Shown here in pieces: positions 56,274 through 64,000 of a DNA stretch of 64,000 nt (the first letter of the stretch is position 1; each line of letters opens with the position of its first letter). Source of the stretch: Burkholderiales bacterium (GTDB lineage Bacteria > Pseudomonadota > Gammaproteobacteria > Burkholderiales > Casimicrobiaceae); the NCBI GenBank assembly GCA_016790165.1, contig JAEUPL010000001.1:294077-358076 (forward strand), given 5' to 3'. The notes under the pieces are model-generated. The model did not search any database. It was not told the origin of the DNA and worked only from the letters and a program-made list of their open reading frames with translations. The position numbers and the translations under genes are program-made.

Positions 56274-57335
56274 ATGAATGCCCCCGCCAGCAACATCGCC
56301 AGCGAGCCACGTCTCACTTCGCTTTCGCACGGCGGCGGCTGCGGCTGCAAGATCGCGCCGGGCGTGCTGTCGGAAATTCTCAAGAACAGTTCGGGGTTGT
56401 TGCCGAAGGAGCTGCTGGTGGGCATCGAGACGGCGGACGATGCGGCGGTGTACAAGCTCAACGACGAGCAGGCGCTGATCGCGACGACTGATTTCTTCAT
56501 GCCCATCGTCGACGATCCCTTCGAGTTTGGCCGCATCGCCGCGACCAATGCGATCAGCGATGTCTACGCGATGGGCGGCACGCCGATCATGGCGCTGGCG
56601 CTCGTCGGCATGCCGATCAATGTGCTCTCGGTCGAAACCATCGGCAAGATCATCCGGGGTGGCCAGAGCGTGGCGACTGCCGCCGGCATTCCGATTGCAG
56701 GCGGCCACACCATTGATTCGGTGGAAGCGATCTACGGCTTGGTGGTGATGGGCCTCGTGCACCCCGACAAGGTGAAAAAGAACGCTGACGCGAAGGCCGG
56801 CGACGTACTGATCCTCGGCAAACCGCTGGGTGTCGGCGTGCTGTCTGCTGCACTCAAGAAGGAGAAGCTTTCAGCCGAAGGCTACGCCGCGATGATCGCC
56901 AACACCACCAAGCTCAACAAGCCCGGTGCGGCACTCGCCAACTTGCCCGGCGTGCACGCCCTCACCGACGTTACCGGCTTCGGCCTCGCCGGTCACACGC
57001 TGGAAATCGCGCGCGGCGCCGGGCTCACGGCGGTTATCGAGTGGGCAAAAGTGCCGTTCATCAAAGATGTGAAAAACCTTGCCGCGCAGGGCTATGTCAC
57101 CGGTGCTTCCGGTCGCAACTGGGCCGGCTACGGCAAGGACGTCACGCTACCCGCAGACTTCGCGGATGTCGACCGCGCGTTGCTGACTGACCCACAAACC
57201 TCGGGTGGCCTGCTCGTGTCCTGCGACCCCGCGAGTGCCGGTGATGTGATTGCGCTGTTTAACCGCGAAGGGTTTGAGAGTGCGGCGGTGGTGGGGCGGA
57301 TGGAGGCGGGGGCGGGGGGGTTAGTTGTCTGCTAA
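56274..57335 (+). CDS. selD: Selenide, water dikinase
   Basis: A 353-residue ATP-dependent enzyme making selenophosphate. The active loop GGGCGCKIAP has Cys23 (the catalytic position; Sec in some species), Cys25 and Lys26. IETADDAAVYKL and ATTDFFMPIVDDPFEFGRIAATNA carry the metal and ATP ligands, and TDPQTSGGLLV is near the end. The ribosome site is CGGAGAA. Placed after senB, it supplies selenophosphate for selenoneine; no selA, selB or selU gene is in the window, so this may be its main duty here. Confidence 0.96.
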   Translation: MNAPASNIASEPRLTSLSHGGGCGCKIAPGVLSEILKNSSGLLPKELLVGIETADDAAVYKLNDEQALIATTDFFMPIVDDPFEFGRIAATNAISDVYAMGGTPIMALALVGMPINVLSVETIGKIIRGGQSVATAAGIPIAGGHTIDSVEAIYGLVVMGLVHPDKVKKNADAKAGDVLILGKPLGVGVLSAALKKEKLSAEGYAAMIANTTKLNKPGAALANLPGVHALTDVTGFGLAGHTLEIARGAGLTAVIEWAKVPFIKDVKNLAAQGYVTGASGRNWAGYGKDVTLPADFADVDRALLTDPQTSGGLLVSCDPASAGDVIALFNREGFESAAVVGRMEAGAGGLVVC

Positions 57336-57350
57336 CGAGACTCGATAGAC

Positions 57351-58103
57351 CTAATCCAACAAAGGCGTGAAATCACGAGTAGACATTGGTTGCTTGCCCG
57401 CCGGAGCACGCCCTGAATAGTCGATCAGAATGCGTTGATTCAACGGCGCGGCCTCATCGTTGATACGCGCGACGGTCGCCGCGAGCGCGGGTGCATTGGG
57501 TGCGCCCGTTACCAGGTCCTCGACCAGATACCGCGGCGCCCAGCCAATCATCTGGTAGTCAGATGTTGACAATGCGACAGCCAGTCCCGTCGCGGGGTTG
57601 TTGACCTCAATCATGATCTGCAACTTGTCGCCGACCTTGAGTTCAGCAGCGCGCTGGATCGCACGATCCCCCAAATAGCGCAAACCATGCAGGAAAAATC
57701 GTACACAGAAATTTCCTTCTGCATCGGTGCCGATTTTCGGAAACACTTCGAGGTCGTCAGTGACCCGTTCGCCACCCGATACTGAAAGGATGGTGATCGG
57801 ATCGGCGTCGCCGCGATCCAGATCAAGCCATCGAATGTAGTCGGCAAAATCCGTGCGCTTCGGTGACAACACGCGATTCTTGAACAGGGGAAACAGTTCA
57901 TCTGATTCGTAGGACTGCTTGAAATCAGGGAACGCGAGAAGCGGAGAAAATCCCAAGTCATCCCGCGCCTTTTCCGCGCCGTGCGTGTAGCGAAAACGAT
58001 AGTGACTGGCTTCAGTGTCGGCGTCAAGACGCCCAACGGGGAACCATGCGCGGCTGCGTACGGAATCTGCGGGCGCCTGCCAGGCGAGAAATAGGCTTTT
58101 CAT
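57351..58103 (-). CDS. HIRAN-domain protein, partner of the HipA-like kinase
   Basis: A 250-residue protein. The N-terminal 90 residues (LFLAWQAP, RAWFPVGRL, YRFRYTHGAEKA, FPDF...LFPLFKNR) look like the HipA N-terminal subdomain or a related fold. Residues about 125-210 have the HIRAN pattern (FCVRFFLHGLRYLGD, LKVGDKLQIMIEVNNPATGLAVAL, YQMIGWAPRYLVEDL); HIRAN domains bind DNA ends or single strands. It overlaps the kinase gene by 4 bp, so the two form a split HipA-like module. It is the last gene of the type I restriction operon. Confidence 0.72.
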   Translation of the reverse strand: MKSLFLAWQAPADSVRSRAWFPVGRLDADTEASHYRFRYTHGAEKARDDLGFSPLLAFPDFKQSYESDELFPLFKNRVLSPKRTDFADYIRWLDLDRGDADPITILSVSGGERVTDDLEVFPKIGTDAEGNFCVRFFLHGLRYLGDRAIQRAAELKVGDKLQIMIEVNNPATGLAVALSTSDYQMIGWAPRYLVEDLVTGAPNAPALAATVARINDEAAPLNQRILIDYSGRAPAGKQPMSTRDFTPLLD

Positions 58104-58999
58104 GGTGTTTCGAGCAGTAGTTTACGACTTGCGACCACGAATGAGAGCGCAAATTCCCGTCCGGGTTCGCTGATGCGTTCACCAGGAACCCGCCAAATGA
58201 TCTCGCGCACGGCATCGAGCGAAAGGTTTTCAATTCTGGACCTCCACGGGCCAAAAAACTCGGGATACCGGTTAGCGAGCATCGCCGCCAGCGCTATCGG
58301 GCTCATACCGGCCTTCGACGATCCGTTCTCAAAAATGCCACCCTTTCCCTTGTGGATGTAGCGCAGTAGCGTTCCGTCGCGGAGATGGCGAAGCCTGGCT
58401 TCATCGGTCAGCTCGCGACCCAATGACGATGCGTGATCAAACGTCGGTGCGAGTTGCGTATGCAGCGTTCTGAAGCCGTCTTCATCTCTCCGGAACGTGA
58501 GCACGGCGCCCCAGTTCTGGTGATGGCGATCGGTGTTGCCAACTAGCGCGTCGAACACCAGATAGCCGACCATGCGAATCGCTGCAGCACGGCGCTCCTT
58601 TTCGTCAGGGAACATCTTTTCGATCACCGCAACGATGTTGTCGAACGTGTGCTCTGCCTGTCCGCGCTGCTTGTCCTTGTCGTAGCCAGTGATAAACCCA
58701 CCCAGCAATTCGTTGCCATGCACCAGATCGCCAGGGTAATCGGTGAGAAACGAACGCACTGCGCAGCCGCGCTTGCCCGCCGCCACTGCGAGCTCGGCGC
58801 GATGGGTTGGCAGGCCCAGCAGGCGCGCGATCTCTGACGCCACCTTCTCCGACCAATCCTCGCCGGAATGTTCGCGTGCTTCCTTGAAAAGCCAGTTCTC
58901 CGCGTTCCACTTGAACCAGAATTTGGCTTTGCTCCCCAAATGCTCGACGTCGCTGCGCATGGCAGCCGCCACTTCGAGGATCTGGAATGGTTCACTCAT
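58100..58999 (-). CDS. HipA-like kinase-domain protein
   Basis: A 299-residue protein resembling the kinase part of HipA. NTDRHHQNWG (Asn155, Asp157, His159) matches the HipA catalytic loop, and PTFDHASSLG (Asp188) the metal-binding DxD-type motif. KAKFWFKWNAENWLFKEARE at the N-terminus fits the nucleotide-binding lobe. HipA toxins phosphorylate tRNA synthetases; the substrate of this group is unknown. There is no HipB-type antitoxin. It is 7 bp downstream of the hsdM-hsdS gene and overlaps the HIRAN gene, so it is part of the restriction operon. Confidence 0.8.
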   Translation of the reverse strand: MSEPFQILEVAAAMRSDVEHLGSKAKFWFKWNAENWLFKEAREHSGEDWSEKVASEIARLLGLPTHRAELAVAAGKRGCAVRSFLTDYPGDLVHGNELLGGFITGYDKDKQRGQAEHTFDNIVAVIEKMFPDEKERRAAAIRMVGYLVFDALVGNTDRHHQNWGAVLTFRRDEDGFRTLHTQLAPTFDHASSLGRELTDEARLRHLRDGTLLRYIHKGKGGIFENGSSKAGMSPIALAAMLANRYPEFFGPWRSRIENLSLDAVREIIWRVPGERISEPGREFALSFVVASRKLLLETP

Positions 59000-59006
59000 G
59001 ATTGCG

Positions 59007-61535
59007 TCAGGTAGCGGTAGCGCCGGTATCGCCCCACACGCGGGCCAGCGTGGCCTGGATTTTTTGCTCGAAGCGGGTGATCAGCTCGCGGTTGCCGTTG
59101 ACGAGCGCCTGCTCGGCTTCAATTTCGGCGACGATGGCTTGTTGGGTTGCGAGGGGTGGGACTGGAATACGAAACGCAAGTACATCGCTTTTCGTAATGT
59201 TCGGGTCTTTTCGCGTGCTATTGGCGACGCCCCGCCAGTAGTCCTTCGATGCATTGAGTATCGCGATCAGAAAGTATGGATTTACTCTTGGGCTTGGCAG
59301 CAATGCAGTCATTGCCTGATTACTCGCAGCCTCGATTTCAAGAATGCCCGTTCTACCGATTTGGTTGAATCCGCCGTACATCGCGATCAATACTGTTCCG
59401 ACGGGCAACACACTAAGGTGCGTATCAGCTATGGCCAGTGGCGTGACCTTCTCGTCTGTCTCAGTAACCGGTCCGTCTGTCAAATCGAGCGTCTTCACCC
59501 AAGGGATCGTGCCGTTCTCGAAGTACGCAGAATTGCTACGAGACGGCGTCGTTCCCGATTTGGTGTCGAAGATAGAGCCCAACGATTCAAGCGGCCAATC
59601 GGGGTGGATGGGGATATGGGGGCGGTAGTGGTCGAGGACGGCGCGAGCACCGTCGATGACTTTCTGGTAGCCCTCAATCTCCGCCACGATTTCCTTCTGT
59701 ACCTCCAGCGGTGGAAGTGGAATTTCGAGTTCAGCGAATTGTGCCCATCCAACCCGTGGGAGTTGCGCGCCTTTAAGTTGCGCCATGACCGCATCGTTGA
59801 ATCGTTGCGTTCGGAACAGGAACGCATAGAGTGCTGGATCGGCTTGCCACCCAAGCACCTTGATCACAAAAATGTCCGTAGAACAAATACCGCGCCGGTC
59901 TGCGAGCCACACCTTGTTCAAATTGGGACGCAACTTGCCATAAAGAATGTCGCCTGGCTCAAAGCAATTTTTCAGACTCTTGATCTCGGCGGGATTTTCC
60001 GTGGTGATTTTGCCGTCAAGTTTGCCGGTGCCTTGAGCGATGTTCTCAAGCCCGAGATATGTTGTGGTGCCGGTGAGCGTTTCAGGCAAGACCGTCAGTC
60101 CTGATTTTTCGAACACATCGCCAACGGACACAACCGGCCACACCGACGCCGAATCTGCGCCCGCCCGATACCGCTCCCCACTCAAATTGAACTCGCCATT
60201 CGCAGCGAGTTTCTCCTTCGCCACAATCAGCCCCTTCGTCAGCCACGTACCCTCACCCTGCCCTCTCCCGCTGGGAGAGGGTTCCATCGGCAGGCGCAGT
60301 CGCAGGCGGTGAAGGTAATCATCCAGCTCCATCTTCACCTGCGGCAAGTCGCTGCCCGCCACGGCGCGGCGCTGTGCACCTAGATCGTAGCCGTCGTTTT
60401 CGACCTTGAAGAAGGCGATGCTGTCGGCTTGCTTGGCAAGCGCTTTGTCGAGGATGAGGATGGAGGTTTTCACGCCCGAGTAGGGGTTGAAGCAACCGGC
60501 GGGCAGCGAGATCACGGCCACCAGCGACTGGCTCACGAGCATCTTGCGCAGCGCTTTGTACGCCGTCTGGCTTTGAAAGATGATGCCTTCGGGCACGATG
60601 ATGCCGGCGCGTCCGGTGGGTGTGAGGTGCTCGGCGATGTAGTCGACGAACAGCACTTCGGAGCGCTTGGCGTCGATGCCGAAACGCTTGTGCGGCTTGA
60701 TGCCACCCTTTGGCGACATGAACGGCGGGTTGGCGAGGATCACGTCGTAATGGTCGTTCCAGCGCTCGTCGCTGGTGAGCGTGTCGTACTCGTCCACACG
60801 CGGGCTCGGGAAGCCGTGCAGGTAAAGGTTCACCAGCGACAGGCGCACCATGTCGGGCGAGATGTCGTAGCCGACGATGTTTTCGACGAGCTTGTTGCGC
60901 TCTTTGGCGGTGAGCCGGTCGCCGGGGCGATCCTTTGCGTTCTGGCCGAGGATGTGCTTCCACGCCGAGATCAAAAAGCCCGCCGTGCCGCAGGCGGGGT
61001 CGAGCAGGTGCTCATGCTTTTGCGGGTTGACGACGCTGACGATGAAGTCGATCAGGTGGCGCGGCGTGCGGAACTGACCGGCATTGCCCTGGCTGCCGAG
61101 CACCGAGAGCAGGTATTCAAAGGCGTCGCCGAGCTTCTCGGAATGGTCATAGCGGAAGACGTCGATTTCCTTCAGGAAGCTGCGCAGCGTTTCCGGGTCG
61201 CGGTAGGGCAGATAGGCGTTCTTGAAGATGTCGCGGAACAGCGTGGGCAGATGCGTGTTCTGCGTCATCTGGCCGATGGCTTCGGCGTAAAGATTCAGCG
61301 TGTCCTGCCCGCCCATGTGTGGCGCGAGCAGCTTGGGCCAACCGAAGCGCTCGAAGCCATTGACGAAGAAGCTGCGCTTGCCGCCCAGCGCCTCGGCCTG
61401 CGCGTCCATGTCGTCCATGAACTTGTAGATGAGCGCAATGGTGATCTGTTCGACCTGCGACTTCGGGTCAGGCACTTTGCCCACCAGAATGTCGCGCAGG
61501 GAATCGATACGGCGCCGCGTGTCAGCGTCGAGCAT
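59007..61535 (-). CDS. Type I restriction-modification HsdM-HsdS fusion
   Basis: An 842-residue protein joining methyltransferase and specificity subunits. The HsdM part (1 to about 415) has the N-terminal HsdM helical domain, motif I LLDPACGTAGFL (Asp179) and motif IV ANPPF (269-272). A linker encoded by a palindromic repeat (PSPSGRGQGEG) follows. The HsdS part has two target-recognition domains (about 455-620 and 650-805), each followed by a long helix (EIPLPPLEVQKEIVAEIEGYQ and IPVPPLATQQAIVAEIEAEQ). It methylates adenine in a split DNA target. HsdR is upstream, 12 bp away. Confidence 0.92.
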   Translation of the reverse strand: MLDADTRRRIDSLRDILVGKVPDPKSQVEQITIALIYKFMDDMDAQAEALGGKRSFFVNGFERFGWPKLLAPHMGGQDTLNLYAEAIGQMTQNTHLPTLFRDIFKNAYLPYRDPETLRSFLKEIDVFRYDHSEKLGDAFEYLLSVLGSQGNAGQFRTPRHLIDFIVSVVNPQKHEHLLDPACGTAGFLISAWKHILGQNAKDRPGDRLTAKERNKLVENIVGYDISPDMVRLSLVNLYLHGFPSPRVDEYDTLTSDERWNDHYDVILANPPFMSPKGGIKPHKRFGIDAKRSEVLFVDYIAEHLTPTGRAGIIVPEGIIFQSQTAYKALRKMLVSQSLVAVISLPAGCFNPYSGVKTSILILDKALAKQADSIAFFKVENDGYDLGAQRRAVAGSDLPQVKMELDDYLHRLRLRLPMEPSPSGRGQGEGTWLTKGLIVAKEKLAANGEFNLSGERYRAGADSASVWPVVSVGDVFEKSGLTVLPETLTGTTTYLGLENIAQGTGKLDGKITTENPAEIKSLKNCFEPGDILYGKLRPNLNKVWLADRRGICSTDIFVIKVLGWQADPALYAFLFRTQRFNDAVMAQLKGAQLPRVGWAQFAELEIPLPPLEVQKEIVAEIEGYQKVIDGARAVLDHYRPHIPIHPDWPLESLGSIFDTKSGTTPSRSNSAYFENGTIPWVKTLDLTDGPVTETDEKVTPLAIADTHLSVLPVGTVLIAMYGGFNQIGRTGILEIEAASNQAMTALLPSPRVNPYFLIAILNASKDYWRGVANSTRKDPNITKSDVLAFRIPVPPLATQQAIVAEIEAEQALVNGNRELITRFEQKIQATLARVWGDTGATAT
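60261..60281. repeat. Palindromic CCCTCTCCC/GGGAGAGGG repeat inside hsdM-hsdS
   Basis: A perfect 9-bp stem with a 3-base loop. The surrounding codons read PSPSGRGQGEG, a peptide typically produced when this kind of dispersed GGGAGAGGG palindrome enters a gene in this frame. It lies exactly at the junction of the methyltransferase and specificity parts. Confidence 0.75.
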
Positions 61536-61547
61536 GGGTCAGGGTTC

Positions 61548-63864
61548 TCACATGAATTGGTTCAATGAGACGTAATCTTTTACGTACTCGGGGATTAGTT
61601 TTCGCCATTCGGCGGGCACGGCCATGAGGTCGTTGGTACCGAAGCTGCGATTGACATAAAGCTCGGCAAAACGGCCATCGTCAATGATGGCGCGCAGCTC
61701 GGCGTCCTGCGCGTAGGCTTTGAAGAAATATCGCATCGCGGTCAGCGCGGTGGCGTTCTCTGCGCCGTCGTTCTGCAGGCCAAGCGCTGCTTGATTGGCG
61801 AGCACGAACTGCTGGAACTCGTCGTCGAGCAGTTCGTCGGCTGACTTGAAATACGGAATCAGGCCGAAGATTTTCTGCAGGATTTCCTTGAGCGTGAGAC
61901 GACGGTCAACGCCCGCCGCATGGCGCAGTTTGTCGAGCGTGTAGAACTCGCTGGGTTTGTCAAAAAGCTGGCGGATCACGTAGTCAGACGCCTGCTCCCA
62001 GCGCTCGTCGGCAACGGCGGTTTTCAGCGTGTCGTCGGCTTTCACGGTTTGTTCGAAGCGGTTGAAGAACATGCGATCGATGCGCATGCCCTGCGGGCCG
62101 ATCTGCTGCTCGGCGGCGGCGCGCAGGGCGTCGGTGCCCGTGTGGTGGTAGCCCAGAGGCACCGGCGGCGGGGGAGGCGGCGGGTTCGGACCTTCACCGC
62201 CCGTGCCGCGCGCGGGAAGTTGCAGCACTTCGTCGTAGTTGAACTCGTGTTCGAAGAATTCGCAGTTGGCAAAGAAGTCGAAGAGCTTGAATCCGGTTTT
62301 GTCCGGTGCGGCGATCAGGGGCTTCATCGCTTCGTCGTGCAGCGCGTCCAGAAAACTGTGCTTGCGCGTGCCGCGCCCTTTGATCTGCACGAATTCCGAT
62401 GGCGAAAACACCGGCCGCATCAGCGCGAGGTTCAGGATGTCCGGGCAGTCGTAGCCGGTGGTCATCATGCCCACGGTCACACAGACGCGGGCCTTGCTGG
62501 TTTTGTAGCTATCTAGAAAGTTGGCTGAGCCGAGCAGGTTGTTGTTGGCGAAATTGATGGTGAACTGCTGCGCGCCCGGGACGGACGAGGTGACCTGGAC
62601 GGCGAAATCCGACTGGTACTTGCCGCGGAACAGCGCGTCGCCGAGTTCGTTGAGGATTTGTGTGAGCTTGGCGGCGTGGTTCTGGCTGACCGCGAAAACG
62701 AGACTCTTGCCAACCTCGCCGCTCACCGGGTCACGCAGCGCGTGCTGCAGGAAGGTTTCGCAGAAAACGTGATTGGTGGCGTCGGAAAAGAAGGACTTCT
62801 CGAAATCGGTGTGGACGAAGGATTGATCTTGAGCACCATTGCCGCCATCACCCGCTGGCACCGCAACCGCATAGCCGCGATCCGACAGCAATTGGGTGGT
62901 GACATCGGTGCGTGCATCGACGACGACCGGATTGACAAGGACGTCATCACGAACGCCATCAAGCAGCGAGTAACGAAAGGTGGGCTGGCCGCCTTCGCAG
63001 CCGAAGGTGCGATAGGTGTCCAGCAGCAGGCGGCGCTCCTGCTCGCGCGGGTCACGCGTGGTCGGCTGGCTGGCGTCGAAATTCCTGAGGTAGTCCTTCG
63101 GCGTAGCGGTGAGCCCGAGCTTGTAGCCGACGAAGTATTCGAACACGGCACGGGCGTTGCCGCCAATCGAGCGGTGCGCTTCGTCGGAGATCACCAGATC
63201 GAAGTCGGTGGGCGCGAACAGCCGCTGGTATTTGCCGTTGAACAGGAGCGATTGCACGGTGGTGACGACAATCTCGGCCTTGCGCCAGTCGTCGCGGCGT
63301 TCCTTGTAGATGACCGTGCTGTAGTCATTTTTGAGATAGGCATTGAAAGCTTTCCAGGCCTGATCCTCAAGCTCCAGCCGGTCCACCAGAAACAGCACCC
63401 GGCGGGCATTGCCAGTGCGCAGGAAGAGTTTGATGACGGCGGCAGACGTGAGTGTCTTGCCGGTACCCGTTGCCATCTCGAACAGAAAGCGCGTGCTGCC
63501 CTCAGCCACGGCATCCTGTAGTGCGTTCAGTGCACGCTTCTGGTAGTCGCGCAGGAAGCGCAGGTTGTTCTTTTTGACGAACGCCGGGCGTTCGGACGTG
63601 TTCTGCCAGCCCGCCTCGGATTCGTAGCCAGGCATCTGCGTGCGGGCGATGTAGTCGCGACCGACAATTTCAGTGGCGAGTTTGCGCGGGTCAGGCTGAA
63701 AGCGGCGGTAACTCTGGATGGAACCGGCCGTCGGGAACTGCGTGATGAGATACGGATTGCCGTGTTCTACGTCCCAGAAGTAATGCAGGTTGCCGTTGGA
63801 GAGGATGATGTAGCGGCAGTTCTGCTCACGGGCGTAGCGGCGGGCCTGCTCCTTGCCCACTAGC
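61548..63864 (-). pseudogene. hsdR: Type I restriction subunit HsdR, 5' end removed by an IS element
   Basis: The remaining 771 codons hold the helicase motor: Walker A FEMATGTGKT, DEAHRS, the second RecA domain with GMMTTGYDCPDILNLALM and IKGRGTRK, and the C-terminal domain (YFKSADELLDDEFQQFVLANQ). The reading frame runs on 56 bases into the IS to an accidental ATG at 63920. The first native residues are just LVGKEQARRYA, so the N-terminal PD-(D/E)XK nuclease (the ExK of VVEAKKT-type motifs normally just before GKEQA) is missing. DNA cleavage is therefore expected to be lost. The missing part may lie beyond the IS, outside the window. Confidence 0.87.
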
Positions 63865-64000
63865 TGTGATGTTTCAATAGGTTGTTCACCTGAAAGATTC
63901 TGGGAGACTGGAGTTAGCACGCTTCAGAACTCTCAGAGGAAATCAACCAGGTGAACAGCCATAAGAATGCCAGATTGACCGTGGAAGGACGCAAGTTGCT
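63865..64000 (+). mobile_element. IS481-family insertion sequence, left end
   Basis: It begins TGTGATGTTTCAATAGG directly after ACTAGC (63859-63864), which matches the NCTAGN target known for IS481. The transposase start lies 86 bases in. The other end is outside the window. It interrupts hsdR. Confidence 0.85.
63951..64000 (+). CDS. IS481-family transposase, N-terminal fragment
   Basis: The frame opens at GTG 63951 after GAGGAAATCAACCAG and reads NSHKNARLTVEGRKLL to the window edge. This matches the usual start of IS481-family transposases (HKNARLTPxGR). The helix-turn-helix and DDE catalytic residues lie outside the window. Confidence 0.82.
   Translation, partial: MNSHKNARLTVEGRKL

Noticed and set aside
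63865-63920. Start of HsdR at the ATG at 63920
   Set aside because: These codons are from the IS481 end, not from hsdR. The native frame begins only at about 63864.
1-64000. CRISPR array
   Set aside because: No regularly spaced direct repeats of 23-47 bp with unique spacers were seen. The only tandem repeats are the 23-bp units at 51017 and the heptamers at 45831.

Overview
The window is high-GC DNA from a betaproteobacterium (Burkholderiales/Rhodocyclales-like; genus not assignable from sequence alone). This is inferred from gene orders typical of that class: pcm-rhodanese-tolC, rpsT and murJ next to a DUF3579 gene and argF, fur/bamE/dapB, and carA-carB-greA. The tRNA-Ile(CAU) gene also carries a group I intron at the anticodon, the arrangement known from the betaproteobacterium Azoarcus.

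Region 1 (1 to about 20.2 kb) is an accessory island. It has a broken AbiEii-type toxin gene at the left edge, a PD-(D/E)XK-like protein, a tyrosine recombinase, small plasmid/ICE-type genes and an orphan AbrB/MazE antitoxin. Its centre is a tightly packed same-strand operon (4399-15030): ribbon-helix-helix-like protein, SNF2-type helicase, DUF4391 protein, type III-like methyltransferase (Mod), type III-like restriction subunit (Res) and a SIR2-like protein. I regard this as the best candidate composite defence system in the window. Then come a C39-peptidase-like protein with an unknown partner, an excisionase-like HTH protein, a filamentous-phage-type replication initiator and a DUF6499-like protein. 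The island abuts a complete tRNA-Ile(CAU) gene split by a 264-nt group I intron. About 225 bp further on lies a second tRNA-Ile 5' half that is cut off in the anticodon arm, which looks like an integration scar.

Region 2 (20.4-53.9 kb) is core chromosome: rpoD with a very long Lys/Ala/Pro-rich N-terminal extension, an RND efflux pump, pcm/rhodanese/tolC, an exported truncated haemoglobin with a cupredoxin, ampG, argF, rpsT, murJ, fur, bamE, dapB, carA/carB (with an ORF6N protein and a phosphatase between them), greA, an FKBP isomerase, and a membrane H+-pyrophosphatase fused to an OmpA-like domain. Two 120-bp intergenic repeats with terminal inverted repeats lie just after murJ and just after a CWC-protein gene.

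Region 3 (54.0-57.3 kb) is a selenoneine biosynthesis locus: senA diverging from senB, followed by selD. Region 4 (57.3-64.0 kb) is an accessory type I restriction-modification operon: truncated hsdR, an hsdM-hsdS fusion, a HipA-like kinase and a HIRAN-domain protein. An IS481-family element at a CTAG site has removed the start of hsdR. No CRISPR array or rRNA gene was seen.
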